A DNA stretch of 64,000 nucleotides, taken from Thermoplasmata archaeon. Lineage in GTDB: Archaea > Thermoplasmatota > Thermoplasmata > Thermoplasmatales > Thermoplasmataceae. The first letter of the stretch is position 1; each line of letters begins with the position of its first letter. The notes beneath the pieces were generated by a model, which was not told where the DNA came from, did not search any database, and saw nothing but the letters and a program-made list of their open reading frames with translations. This document shows, one piece after another, positions 17,423 through 31,225 of the stretch. Both the position numbers and the translations under genes were made by a program. Where the stretch lies: positions 1-64,000 of the forward strand of contig JAJZWN010000001.1 of the NCBI GenBank assembly GCA_021846695.1. The letters are read 5' to 3'.

Positions 17423-17683
17423 ATGAGCAAGTTCAATGTGCTAGAGCACGAAATTGTGCCAGAACACCATCTGGTTCCAGTGGAAGAGGAGGAAAGCGTT
17501 TTAAGCAGGCTTAATGTGACTAAGGATGATCTGCCTAAAATCGGCATAAATGATCCAACTATCAAGGCCTTGGAGGAAATCCATGGAAAACTTGATCCCG
17601 GCAGAATAATTAAAATTATCCGGAAGAGCCCCACAGCAGGGTATTATGAGTATTATAGAGTTATTGTAAAGAGTGTGATATAA
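17423..17683 (+). CDS. rpoH: RNA polymerase subunit H (Rpo5)
   Basis: Small archaeal RNA polymerase subunit, homologous to the C-terminal domain of eukaryotic Rpb5 and placed at the downstream DNA jaw. The full-length match is unmistakable: FNVLEHEIVPEHHLVPVEEEE, then LPKIGINDPTIKALEE and PGRIIKIIRKSPTAG near the C-terminus. It has 86 residues. AGGTGA precedes the ATG. The stop codon directly abuts the rpoB ATG (TAAATG), so it begins the rpoH-B-A1-A2-nusA operon. Confidence 0.95.
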   Translation: MSKFNVLEHEIVPEHHLVPVEEEESVLSRLNVTKDDLPKIGINDPTIKALEEIHGKLDPGRIIKIIRKSPTAGYYEYYRVIVKSVI

Positions 17684-20600
17684 ATGAATCCTATTTTAGA
17701 TGCGTTTTTTAAATCAGAAAGTGTTGTTAATTACCAGATAGACTCCATGAATTATTTTTATGCTTCCAGGAATAACCCGGACAGCATAATGCAGCAAATT
17801 GTAGATGAGACAAAAATATCTGACGATGCAACACCGGGAGTTATAGAGCTTGACCCATCGAAAACAAGGGGAAAGGACATAAAGATATATTTTGGAAGGG
17901 ATAGGGAAAATGGAAAGGCCACAGGAGACCCAACAATATGGGTAGAAAAACCTGAAATCAAAGAAGCTTCCGGCGCATCAAACCAAATCACCCCTCAGGA
18001 GGCAAGGCTCAGGGACCTGAATTACATGGCCCCGATTATATTGCGGCTCCGCATAGTCGAGGACGGAATAGAGAGGGATGCCAGCACTATAAAGATCGGG
18101 GAAATCCCCGTAATGGTAAGATCAAAAATATGTACACTTTCAGAACAGAATCTTGACCTGTACATAGAAAAGAATAATGGTCCTATTGATGAAACCAGGG
18201 AGGAAAAGCTCAGGTATGTTGATGAGGATCCAACAGACCCTGGAGGTTATTTTATTATAGGGGGTTCAGAGAGGGTTATTGTCTCCCTTGAAGATCTGGC
18301 ACCAAATAAGATTCTTGTTGAATATGAGGAGAAGTATGACTCTAGGCTTGAAGTTGCAAAAATATTTTCACAGAAAAGTGGATTCAGGGCACTCATATCC
18401 CTGGAAAAGGGTAGTGATGGAATCATAAATGTCTCAATACCCACAGTTGCAGGAACTGTTCCTCTGGTAATACTGATGAAGGCTCTGGGAATAGACAAAG
18501 ATGTGGATGTCCATGATGCCATATTTTCAGATCCGAGGATGGACCCTTTAATTTATGCGAATATAGAGGATTCCAAAAATCCAAAAGTGTTGCCACCAAA
18601 CGGCGTCAATAACAGTGAGGATGCACTTTCATATCTTGAAAAAAGATTTGCCGCAGGACAGGCAAAGGAGTTCAGGGATAAGAAAATTACACAGATGCTT
18701 GACAGGGCACTTCTCCCACATCTTGGAGATGAGGTTTCTGACAGGTTGAAGAAGGCCATATACCTGGGAAGGATGGCAAGGTCATTGCTTGAACTTAACC
18801 TTGGCATGAGGCACGTGGACGACAAGGATCATTATGCAAATAAAAGAATAAAGCTATCAGGGGACCTTCTTGATGAACTTTTCAGAAATGCTTTCCAGTC
18901 TGTGATGAAAGATTTAAAATACCAGCTGGAAAAGACATATAATAAGAAAAGAGGCATAAGGCTCAGACCTGCTGTTAGACAGGATTTGCTTACCCAGAAA
19001 ATTCTGCATTCCATGGCAACTGGAAACTGGATAGGTGGACGTACAGGAGTTTCACAGCTTCTTGATAGAACTTCCAATATGTCAACGCTGAGCCATCTGA
19101 GAAGGATTATTTCACCGCTGACAAGGTCGCAGCCACATTTTGAGGCAAGAGACCTTCATCCAACGCAGTGGGGCAGAATTTGCCCAAACGAGACGCCTGA
19201 AGGCCAGAACTGTGGCCTGGTGAAAAATGCATCTCTGATTATCAATGTAACACAGGGGATTGACCCGGATATTGTCCTTGAAGAGCTTAGGGGAATGAAT
19301 ATTTATGATGTAACAAAGGAGGAAGCATCCGGGAGGGTATACCTCAATGGAGATTTCATAGGGTACCACGATGACCCTGCGATACTTGCAGAGACTGTAA
19401 GGAACCTGAGAAGGTCTGGAAAACTATCAAACGAGGTCAATGTCAAGTTTGATTCAAACACAAATGAAGTGATAATAAACTGTGACCGTGGGCGGTTGAG
19501 GCGGCCATTATTTGTTGTACGTGATGGTAAAACTGTTCTGAATGAAGAAATGCTTGAAAAGCTCCGTATGGGAGAATACACTGTAAATGACCTTATTTCA
19601 GAGGGTGCAATAGAATGGCTGGATGCAGAAGAGGAGGAAAACGCCTATATTTCAGTATTCCCATTTGAATTCCCTGAAAACTGTCCACATTGTGGCAAGG
19701 TGCTTTACAGGAATAATGTTACATGGGTAAACCCGGGATCAGATGATGTTGTCCTGGAATGCGATGAATGCCATTCCCATTTCAGGGGAATCAACCAAAT
19801 TTCAAAGGACCATACACACTGTGAAATAGATGCATCAATGATACTTGGGGTTGTTGCATCACTTATTCCGTATCCTGAACATAACTCATCACCGAGAATT
19901 ACCATTGCTTCTGCAATGATAAAACAGTCCATTGGAATTCCACAGGCCAATTTCAGAATAAGGACAGATACCAGAGGGCATCTGCTTCACTATCCCCAGA
20001 TACCGCTTGTTACAACAAAGGTTATGGATTTCATAAGATACAGGAGAAAACCTGCAGGCCAGAACTTCGTTGTTGCCATAGTATCATACCACGGATATAA
20101 CATGCAGGATGCAATTATCATGAATAAGGCATCCATAGAGAGAGGACTGGGAAGAAGCTCATTCTTCAGAACATATACAGCAGAGGAAAGAAGATACCCT
20201 GGCGGACAGGAGGACAGGTTCGAAATCCCCAGCCATGACGTTCTGGGGGCAAGGGCAGAGGATTATTACAAGAATCTTGATGAAAATGGTGTCATATTCC
20301 CAGAATCAAAGGTTGAGGGTTCTGATGTACTTGTGGGAAAAACCTCCCCGCCAAGGTTCCTTGAGGAGGATAATGCGGATAAGCTCGGCCCTCTAAGAAG
20401 GAGAGAATCATCAGTAACAGTCAGGCCTACAGAATCCGGATATGTTGATAATGTATTTCTTACTGTGTCGGAGAGCAATAGCAGGATAATCAAGGTTAAG
20501 GTCAGGAGCGATAGGATACCCCAGCCCGGAGATAAATTCGCATCAAGGCATGGACAGAAAGGAGTTATAGGACATGTTGTACCACAGGAAGATATGCCAT

Positions 20601-21267
20601 TCAATGAGGATGGAATTATTCCTGATTTACTGTTCAATCCACATTCAGTACCTTCAAGAATGACACTGGGACACGTGCTGGAGATGATGGGGGCAAAAGT
20701 TGCAACCATGAGCGGGGACAATATAGATTCCACCATATTTGATGGCGAGCCCGAGAGAAGCCTCAGAGAACAGCTCAAGAAATACGGTTTCCGTGAATCC
20801 GGAAATGAGGTTATGTACGACGGAATTACAGGAAAGAAATTTGACGTTGACATATTCATGGGTGTAATATATTACCAGAAACTGCACCATATGGTTGCAA
20901 GCAAATTCCATGCAAGGTCCAGAGGGCCAGTGCAGATACTTACAAGACAGCCAACAGAGGGAAGATCCAGGCAGGGAGGACTTAGATTCGGAGAAATGGA
21001 GAGAGATACCCTTATCGCACACGGCGCTTCCATGGTCATAAAAGACCGTTTGCTGGATCAGAGTGACGGGACAATACTCTATGTCTGTGGAAACCCTGCC
21101 TGCGGGCATATAGCAATATATGATTTCAGAAAGGGTACATTGAGATGCCCTGTATGCGGAAATACGGGCAATATATATCCTATTGAAACCAGTTATGCGT
21201 TTAAATTGATGAGGGATGAATTGAGTTCCATGGGAATTGTAATGAGGCTAGAGCTGGGTGATATGAA

Positions 21268-21271
<4 letters not shown>
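17684..21271 (+). CDS. rpoB: RNA polymerase subunit B (Rpo2), unsplit
   Basis: Second-largest subunit of 1195 residues as a single polypeptide; many methanogens and halophiles split it into B'' and B'. Protrusion, lobe and fork sequences are complete (for example [25 protein letters not shown] near residue 485). The hybrid-binding domain holds [15 protein letters not shown], and the clamp-side zinc ribbon near residue 1134 reads [14 protein letters not shown] then CPVCG. The stop overlaps the rpoA1 start as ATGA. Confidence 0.97.
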
Positions 21272-25448
<4,177 letters not shown>

Positions 25449-25457
25449 GGGGATACC

Positions 25458-25889
25458 ATGAATGAGATAACACTGGATAACCAGACAATAGGATTTATAA
25501 AATTATTTGAGAGCTATACCAGAACAAATGTGTTCGAGTGCCTTGAAAACGAGGAAATGGTACTATTCGTTGTTGGAGAGCATAAACTTGCGGAGATATT
25601 TAAAAAACACGAGAATATAATTACTGACCTGAAGGCAAAGATAAACAAAAGAATAGTCATGGCAGAATTTTCCCCTGACCTTCTCACATTTACAAAAAAC
25701 CTCTTTTACAGATATGTTGTAAATGAAATAAACCTGGTATGGAAAGACAATGTAACCAATATATTCATAGGCATAGCACCGGAAAATATCGGAAAGGCAA
25801 TAGGCAAGGATAGCCGCAACATCAAATTAATGCGTGATGCCATTTCAAGGTATTTCAAAATCAAGAACGTTATTATAAAACAGAGATAA
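25458..25889 (+). CDS. nusA: NusA-like KH-domain protein
   Basis: Archaeal NusA homologue, two KH domains without the bacterial N-terminal and S1 domains. The second KH contains the GXXG loop GKAIGKDSRNIKLM near residue 117. The 143-residue length is standard. AAGGGGATACC provides the ribosome binding site nine bases after the rpoA2 stop. The usual archaeal neighbours eL30, uS12 and uS7 are missing around it, so the operon ends here. Confidence 0.93.
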   Translation: MNEITLDNQTIGFIKLFESYTRTNVFECLENEEMVLFVVGEHKLAEIFKKHENIITDLKAKINKRIVMAEFSPDLLTFTKNLFYRYVVNEINLVWKDNVTNIFIGIAPENIGKAIGKDSRNIKLMRDAISRYFKIKNVIIKQR

Positions 25890-26007
25890 GTATATATTCC
25901 AATATGCATGTTATGCTTTTTACACTTCCTTTTATAATCTAAAACATTATTTTTATAATATAAGGATATATTATTTAAAAAAAATTTATTGCTTAAAAAT
26001 TATAATA

Positions 26008-27753
26008 TTATTTCCCCCCTGCCGCTGATACATCCTCCTCAGGTATGTACTGTGTTCCAGAGTCTATTATATCCCTTATTTCATCTGTTTTATATCCAGA
26101 TTTTATGGATATCAGGTAGAATATTATGGCAACTATTATTACAACCACGAAATCATAGGGATACGGTATTGTATTTGTTCCTCCATAGTCTCCTTCCCCC
26201 AGGTACGATAAGAGTGTAAGTACCAGTATGAAAGCAGGGACCCACCATCCGGCCTTTATATTCACTTTTGTAAATACATTCTCAACTTTATGGGATGCCA
26301 GTATTATAAGGTATATAACTATTCCAAGGAATATGGCTATTGCAAGATACGGTATTGTAGGCCATCCTGACCAGTACACAATCAGAGTTGCACCTACAAA
26401 TGCTATGGGTGCAAGTATTTTTGCATATGGGAGGGTAAATGGCCTTTTTAGCTCATCAGCCTCCTTTCTGAACACCATAAGGGCAGACCCTCCGACTATA
26501 TATGTGAATGCAGTTGCGCCTGTTATAAGACCTACCAGTGCATACCAGCTTGGGAATGGAGCCAGGAATATCAATCCTATGATCACAGAAATTATAATGG
26601 GCAGAACTGGAACCCTTGTTTTCTTGCTAACGTAGGAAAGCTGTTTCGGGAAGTAACCAATTTCGGATAACCCGAACAGGGTCCTTGTAGATGTTCCTGC
26701 ATAGACATTAAGTGTTCCTGCAGGTGATACGTAAGCATCGGCATAAAGCACATATGTCAGCACAACAAGGGCAAATATTCCAGATGTTTTTGCCAGAAAT
26801 GCGAATGGTGCGGCTACAACTCCAGATGCGTATGCTGACGGGGAGCTTGACACAAGTCCAAACCAGCCTCCGGCTGCAGCAAGTTTAGTGGGGTTTATAG
26901 CCCCGATAAAAACTACCTGAAGCAGAACGTATACAACTATTCCAGTTAACACCGAAAATACTGTGGCACGGGGTATTGATTTCTGTGGTGTTTTTGCCTC
27001 TCCTCCATAATCCAGAGCCTGTCTGAATCCCAGGAAAGAGAATACGATACCATCAGTAGACACAGCCTCAAATATAGTTGCAGTGTTATTCCCGGGAAGG
27101 AAGCCACCAAGCGCAGGAGTAGTGAAATTGGGTGTGTGGAATACCAGGAATGCGAGCATGACAATTGTTATGGATGGAATTATAAGTTTCCACCATGTCA
27201 TTCCTGTATTGGTCTTTCCCATGATTCTGACACCTGCGTAGTTCAGTGCGAAGAAGGCAACTATGAGTATTCCCGCAAGTACTATTCCTAGACCTGTAAG
27301 AAGTGCAACAGTTGAAGACGGGTCAAGTGGATTTGGAGCACTGTAGGATAAACCCTTCACATATGAACTTGCATAGGTTATTACAGCCTCTGCCTCTACT
27401 GCGGGAACCGATACAGCGGAAAGGAAATATGTCCATCCGAAGAATAGCCCCGCAACCCCTCCATGGGAGTAATGACCGTACCTGCTAATTGCACCGGTTC
27501 TCGGTATCATACCACCAAGCTCAGCATAAACCAGGGCTATGAATAAAACAAGCACACCACCTATAAGCCACGAGAGTATGGCGGCCGGTCCGGTTGTTGC
27601 TGCTGAAGCAGCTGCTGCAAACAACCATCCTGATCCGATTATCCCTCCTAGACTCAAAAAATAGAGATCCCACGTGTTTAAAGCCTTTTTTAATTTTCTG
27701 TCCTGGCTTTTACTATTAGCTATAACATCTTTTTCTGATTCAAAATCAGCCAT
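26008..27753 (-). CDS. APC-family amino acid permease
   Basis: Twelve-helix amino acid/polyamine transporter of about 581 residues. Helix 1 carries LSLGGIIGSGWLFAAA, the classical APC GXGXGXG-like segment. Helices 2-3 follow with TGAISRYGHYSHGG, and FLGFRQALDYGGEAKTPQKSIPRA is the conserved loop-6 segment. I start at ATG 27753 (MADFESEKD), because a TATA box lies 18-29 bases upstream with no ribosome binding site. The frame runs on to 27879, but that part would span the promoter. The substrate is unknown. Confidence 0.88.
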   Translation of the reverse strand: MADFESEKDVIANSKSQDRKLKKALNTWDLYFLSLGGIIGSGWLFAAAASAATTGPAAILSWLIGGVLVLFIALVYAELGGMIPRTGAISRYGHYSHGGVAGLFFGWTYFLSAVSVPAVEAEAVITYASSYVKGLSYSAPNPLDPSSTVALLTGLGIVLAGILIVAFFALNYAGVRIMGKTNTGMTWWKLIIPSITIVMLAFLVFHTPNFTTPALGGFLPGNNTATIFEAVSTDGIVFSFLGFRQALDYGGEAKTPQKSIPRATVFSVLTGIVVYVLLQVVFIGAINPTKLAAAGGWFGLVSSSPSAYASGVVAAPFAFLAKTSGIFALVVLTYVLYADAYVSPAGTLNVYAGTSTRTLFGLSEIGYFPKQLSYVSKKTRVPVLPIIISVIIGLIFLAPFPSWYALVGLITGATAFTYIVGGSALMVFRKEADELKRPFTLPYAKILAPIAFVGATLIVYWSGWPTIPYLAIAIFLGIVIYLIILASHKVENVFTKVNIKAGWWVPAFILVLTLLSYLGEGDYGGTNTIPYPYDFVVVIIVAIIFYLISIKSGYKTDEIRDIIDSGTQYIPEEDVSAAGGK

Positions 27754-27770
27754 ATGTGAATATATAGCAG

Positions 27771-27782
27771 ATATATTTAAAT
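27771..27782 (-). promoter_or_regulatory. TATA box of the APC permease gene
   Basis: On the minus strand ATTTAAATATAT precedes the ATG at 27753 by 18-29 bases, with no purine-rich site between. This indicates leaderless transcription and decides the start against the longer reading frame. Confidence 0.5.
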
Positions 27783-27924
27783 TTTTCTTAACAGATATCA
27801 GATATATACACAGTAAAGTATGTATTTCCCGAAAGTTTTTCATAAATCCATTTTCTGTAATCCCCAAAAACCTGTTCATAATTGATTATATTTATATGAG
27901 TGGATATGATTATGTAATATACAT

Positions 27925-28257
27925 ATGGTTGATAAAGAAGAGGACAATGGAGAAAATATTACGAGGGTTATTACGCCCAATAAGAGAAAGGGAGAAATAT
28001 ACGGCATAGTTGAAAAATTATCCGGGGCCTCCAGGTTAACGGTTATGTGCGAGGATGGCTCCACAAGAAACTGCAGGATACCGGGAAAAATGAAAAAAAG
28101 AATGTGGATAAGGGAAGGCGACCTTGTCATAGTAAAGCCATGGGATTTCCAGGATGAAAAGGGCGATATAGTATACAGATATACCAGAACCCAGGCGATG
28201 TACCTGAGCAGAAACAGGATGCTGCCGGAAATAATAGATGTATTCAATGAACGATAA
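27925..28257 (+). CDS. eif1a: Translation initiation factor aIF1A
   Basis: OB-fold initiation factor binding the ribosomal A site, 110 residues. Family sequence is clear: GEIYGIVEKLSGASRLTVMCEDGSTRNCRIPGKMKKRMWIREGD followed by VIVKPWDFQDEKGDIVYRYTRTQ. It starts the operon eif1a-rio1-dim2 and overlaps rio1 by 20 bases. It is transcribed divergently from the APC permease with about 170 bases between. Confidence 0.95.
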   Translation: MVDKEEDNGENITRVITPNKRKGEIYGIVEKLSGASRLTVMCEDGSTRNCRIPGKMKKRMWIREGDLVIVKPWDFQDEKGDIVYRYTRTQAMYLSRNRMLPEIIDVFNER

Positions 28258-29011
28258 AAGTGCACTGAAGCAGTTAATTGAATCGGATGAATTTTCAAAC
28301 AGGCTAAATCTTGACAGAAAAACCTATGGGCTCGTATTCGATAGAAGGACGCTTAATGCAATTTATGAGGTTATAAAAAAATATGATATAGATTATATTG
28401 ACTTTCCAATATCAAGTGGGAAAGAATCGCTTATCTTCAACGTAAAGCTTAAAAGCAGGGAAACAAGGGCATTGAAAATATATAAAATGTCAACGTTGAA
28501 ATTTTCCAATACTATGGAATACATAAAGGGAGATTACAGATTTGATAAGGAGAGGATAAACAGATCAAATGTTGTATATGTATGGGCACAGAAAGAGTAC
28601 ACAAACCTCGAAGGCCTCAGGGAGGCTGGCATAAATGCACCAAAACCCTATGGATTTTACAGGAATATACTTCTCATGTCATATCTAGGAACTTCTAGGG
28701 GGCCTGCACCACAAATAAAGGATTTGCAGGAGGGTTTTAACGAGATATATGAGAAGCTCAGAAAGTCCATGTGGCTTATGTACAATAAAGCCGGGATAGT
28801 CCATGCTGATCTCAGTGAGTATAACATACTTTATTACAGAAAAAACCCATACATTATAGATGTGGGGCAGTCTGTTTCAATCAAACATCCGATGGCAGCA
28901 ACATTTCTTGAAAGAGATATAAAAAATATAGTTTCATTCTTTTCAAAAAAAGGTGTAAACTGCAGCGTAGACGAATTGTATAATCATATTAAAGGTGATA
29001 TAATTGCTTGA
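28238..29011 (+). CDS. rio1: RIO1-type serine/threonine protein kinase
   Basis: Atypical kinase involved in small-subunit maturation. Visible are the Rio1 N-terminal ISSGKESLIFNVKL (modified P loop), LKIYKMSTLKF, the RIO1 insert KGDYRFDKERINRSN, the catalytic loop GIVHADLSEYNILYY with Asp and Asn, and the metal-binding IIDVGQSV. 257 residues. The ATG at 28238 has GGAAATAATAG upstream; the ATG at 28247 is an alternative. It overlaps aIF1A and the KH gene at both ends, a conserved archaeal trio. Confidence 0.93.
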   Translation: MYSMNDKSALKQLIESDEFSNRLNLDRKTYGLVFDRRTLNAIYEVIKKYDIDYIDFPISSGKESLIFNVKLKSRETRALKIYKMSTLKFSNTMEYIKGDYRFDKERINRSNVVYVWAQKEYTNLEGLREAGINAPKPYGFYRNILLMSYLGTSRGPAPQIKDLQEGFNEIYEKLRKSMWLMYNKAGIVHADLSEYNILYYRKNPYIIDVGQSVSIKHPMAATFLERDIKNIVSFFSKKGVNCSVDELYNHIKGDIIA

Positions 29012-29561
29012 TATAGGTAGCATTAAAATACCATTTTCCAGGATAGGGGTTTTGATAGGCAAGGAAGGATCCGTAAAGGCAAAGATAGAGGAAGAGGGGA
29101 AGGTAAAACTTGAAATTGATTCTGAAAATGCCACAGTTACGGTTTACCAGAAGAATGATCCATTAAGGGCATTGATGGCTATGAATGCTGTACAGGCTAT
29201 TGGCCGCGGGTTTAATCCAGATAAAGCTATGTTTCTTTTCGACGATAGCATCCAGCTTATAGTTATATCAATCAAAGAATTTGTGAAGAAGGACACAAAA
29301 AGAATAAATGAGATCAGGGGAAGGCTTATAGGCAAGGACGGCCATACCAGGGAAATTATAGAGGAGCTTACAGGCACATATATATCCATAAGCGGGAATA
29401 CAGTTTCTATCATAGGAGATTTCATATCCGTACAGTATGCAAGAGAGGCAGTTAATATGATACTTCAGGGAAGGAAACATAAAACAGTTTATGCATATCT
29501 GGAGAAGAATTCAGGGGAATTAAAGTTCAGGAAGATGGAAGAAAGCTTCGGCGGTACATGA
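29004..29561 (+). CDS. Dim2/Pno1-like KH-domain protein
   Basis: Archaeal homologue of Dim2/Pno1, which binds the 3' end of 16S rRNA in pre-30S particles. The first KH has GVLIGKEGSVKAKIEEEG near residue 15, and the second has GRLIGKDGHTREIIEELTG near residue 110. 185 residues. It starts at TTG: AGGTGA sits seven bases upstream, inside the end of rio1, and no in-frame ATG is near. Its position after rio1 matches its role, since Rio1 acts on the same particle. Confidence 0.9.
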   Translation: MLDIGSIKIPFSRIGVLIGKEGSVKAKIEEEGKVKLEIDSENATVTVYQKNDPLRALMAMNAVQAIGRGFNPDKAMFLFDDSIQLIVISIKEFVKKDTKRINEIRGRLIGKDGHTREIIEELTGTYISISGNTVSIIGDFISVQYAREAVNMILQGRKHKTVYAYLEKNSGELKFRKMEESFGGT

Positions 29562-29574
29562 AAAACCGTTAAAG

Positions 29575-29580
29575 TTTATA
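29575..29580 (+). promoter_or_regulatory. TATA box of initiator tRNA
   Basis: TTTATA, in the context AAAGTTTATATCCC, lies 25-30 bases before the tRNA 5' end and follows the KH gene stop by 13 bases. Confidence 0.5.
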
Positions 29581-29604
29581 TCCCTTTTAGCAATATACTA
29601 TTAT

Positions 29605-29679
29605 AGCGGGGTAGGGTAGTCAGGAGATCCCGACGGGCTCATAACCCGTAGATCAATGGTTCAAATCCATTCCCCGCTA
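29605..29679 (+). tRNA. Initiator tRNA-Met (CAT)
   Basis: Acceptor AGCGGGG pairs with CCCCGCT, so the first pair is A1-U72. The anticodon stem ACGGG/CCCGT encloses CTCATAA with three consecutive G-C pairs next to the loop. A1-U72 and the GGG/CCC stem are the archaeal initiator features; elongator Met and the agmatidine Ile tRNA differ. T arm AATGG-TTCAAAT-CCATT. No CCA. The last three bases are shared with the hemD stop codon on the other strand. Confidence 0.93.
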
Positions 29680-30381
29680 CTTGCAGTTTTTATTATCTAT
29701 ATATTTTATTATTGAGTAAAAATCAGAGTTGCCTGTAAAGGAAACATAGTATCCATATTTTTTAAGGGTTTCCTCAGTTACTCTTCCGATGGCGTATATA
29801 TTTTTATTAATATCAGCAGATCCCAGCACTTCATGGAATATCGTGGCCTCCATCGATGATGTTAACAGTATACCCTTGCAGTCATTCTCCAGAAACAGAT
29901 CTTTTATTCCGGGATTTACAATTTTCACAACGTTATATATATAGTACTCCATGAAATTTGCGTTATTTTCCTCAAGCCAGTCACTAATAATGTTATTAGA
30001 TTCATTACTGCGAAATAGGGCTATTCTGGAATTAAGATAATTTTCCAGCATGGTTATAACTCCATAGGAGTTTCGGACTGTGGGAACAGACACTTCCCCG
30101 GTATATTTTTTAATTTCCTCTGCTGTTTTATCGCCAATGGCAATAATATGGGAATTTTCTATATACTTATAATAATATTTAAAAAATTCAGATGCCCCCA
30201 CAGAGCTTGTGAGTACAATAATTTCTGGCTTATTTTGTATCACGCCCTGTATAATTTCTTCCTGCCTGCCAGTTCTTACGATTTTCGTAAGTGGTACGTT
30301 TTTTATTGATATGCACCGGGTATTCACAGGTTTAAACTTTTCCTCCGGCCTCGTTGTTATAATATAATCAGAAGTAACCAT
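29677..30381 (-). CDS. hemD: Uroporphyrinogen-III synthase
   Basis: Cyclises hydroxymethylbilane with inversion of ring D. It is a weakly conserved two-domain Rossmann-like family. Here the pattern is [11 protein letters not shown] at the start, PEIIVLTSSVGASEFF, HIIAIGDKTAEEIKKY, and in the second domain GILLTSSMEATIF and IYAIGRVTEETLKKYG. 234 residues. The start overlaps hemC by 14 bases, so it is the last gene of hemL-hemC-hemD. The TAG stop lies within the 3' end of tRNA-Met on the opposite strand. Confidence 0.87.
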   Translation of the reverse strand: MVTSDYIITTRPEEKFKPVNTRCISIKNVPLTKIVRTGRQEEIIQGVIQNKPEIIVLTSSVGASEFFKYYYKYIENSHIIAIGDKTAEEIKKYTGEVSVPTVRNSYGVITMLENYLNSRIALFRSNESNNIISDWLEENNANFMEYYIYNVVKIVNPGIKDLFLENDCKGILLTSSMEATIFHEVLGSADINKNIYAIGRVTEETLKKYGYYVSFTGNSDFYSIIKYIDNKNCK

Positions 30382-31225
30382 ATCCGGCTATCGCCTCCCT
30401 TATCCTATCTGTGATGGAGCCCATATCTGATCCTTTAAAATTAAGGTCCTTATACTCATCAGATTTCAATGAATAAAAGCGTGTCTTAACCGCACCATCC
30501 TCAGAAAGTATTCCTGCAGGCATGGAACATCCTAGGTTGAGTTTCTTAACTATGTATCTTTCATTTTCCATATCACTGTAAGTTTCTTTGTGGTTAATGC
30601 TTCTGGCTATGTCAGATGATTCTGAACCTTTACTGCCAACTATTGCTATTATTCCCTGATTCGGCGCCGGCAGGAACTGATCCTCAGATAGCTCAAAATG
30701 TTCCATGTCAAGCTTCATTCTATTATATGCTGCCTTGGCTATAATTATTCCGGAGTAGTTGCCTGACATATATTTAAACACTCTGGTGTCTATATTTCCC
30801 CTTATATCCAATATTTGCACGTGTGAATTCACTGTTTTTGCCTGCCTTATCCTTCTCATGCTGGATGTTCCAAGTTTATCCCCATCCTTCATTTCCTCCA
30901 GTGGAGTATTTGATATTAACACGTCCCTGTAATCTTCCCTTTTAAGCACTGCACTTATTTCAAGGGAATCAGCCATGGTGGATGGGATATCCTTTGCACT
31001 ATGAACAGCCAGGTCTACTTCCCCTTTAACGACCCTCTCATTGAGCTCATCAACAAAAACTCCTGTAGATGACATTCTATAGAGAGGAATGTTCCTATTA
31101 GAGTCACCACTGGATGTGAATTTTTTTATTTTCACATCGTACCCGGCCAGCTCCAGGGCGACCTTTACGCTTTCTGCCTGAATAAGTGCAAGCTCACTGT
31201 CCCTTGTTCCCAGTATTACAGACAT
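30368..31225 (-). CDS. hemC: Hydroxymethylbilane synthase (porphobilinogen deaminase)
   Basis: Condenses four porphobilinogens. The N-terminal [15 protein letters not shown], domain 1 motif [14 protein letters not shown], the [10 protein letters not shown] segment, [11 protein letters not shown], and the cofactor-binding cysteine in NLGCSMPAG near residue 232 are all intact. 285 residues, slightly short as in other archaea. It overlaps both hemL (10 bases) and hemD. Confidence 0.95.
   Translation of the reverse strand: MSVILGTRDSELALIQAESVKVALELAGYDVKIKKFTSSGDSNRNIPLYRMSSTGVFVDELNERVVKGEVDLAVHSAKDIPSTMADSLEISAVLKREDYRDVLISNTPLEEMKDGDKLGTSSMRRIRQAKTVNSHVQILDIRGNIDTRVFKYMSGNYSGIIIAKAAYNRMKLDMEHFELSEDQFLPAPNQGIIAIVGSKGSESSDIARSINHKETYSDMENERYIVKKLNLGCSMPAGILSEDGAVKTRFYSLKSDEYKDLNFKGSDMGSITDRIREAIAGYGYF

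Noticed and set aside
20266..20859. 197-codon minus-strand ORF inside rpoB
   Set aside because: It is the antisense shadow of a highly conserved rpoB region; Ser/Leu-rich, no start signal.
27754..27879. N-terminal extension of the APC permease
   Set aside because: The extra 42 residues would span a TATA-like box at the right distance from ATG 27753 and have no family similarity.
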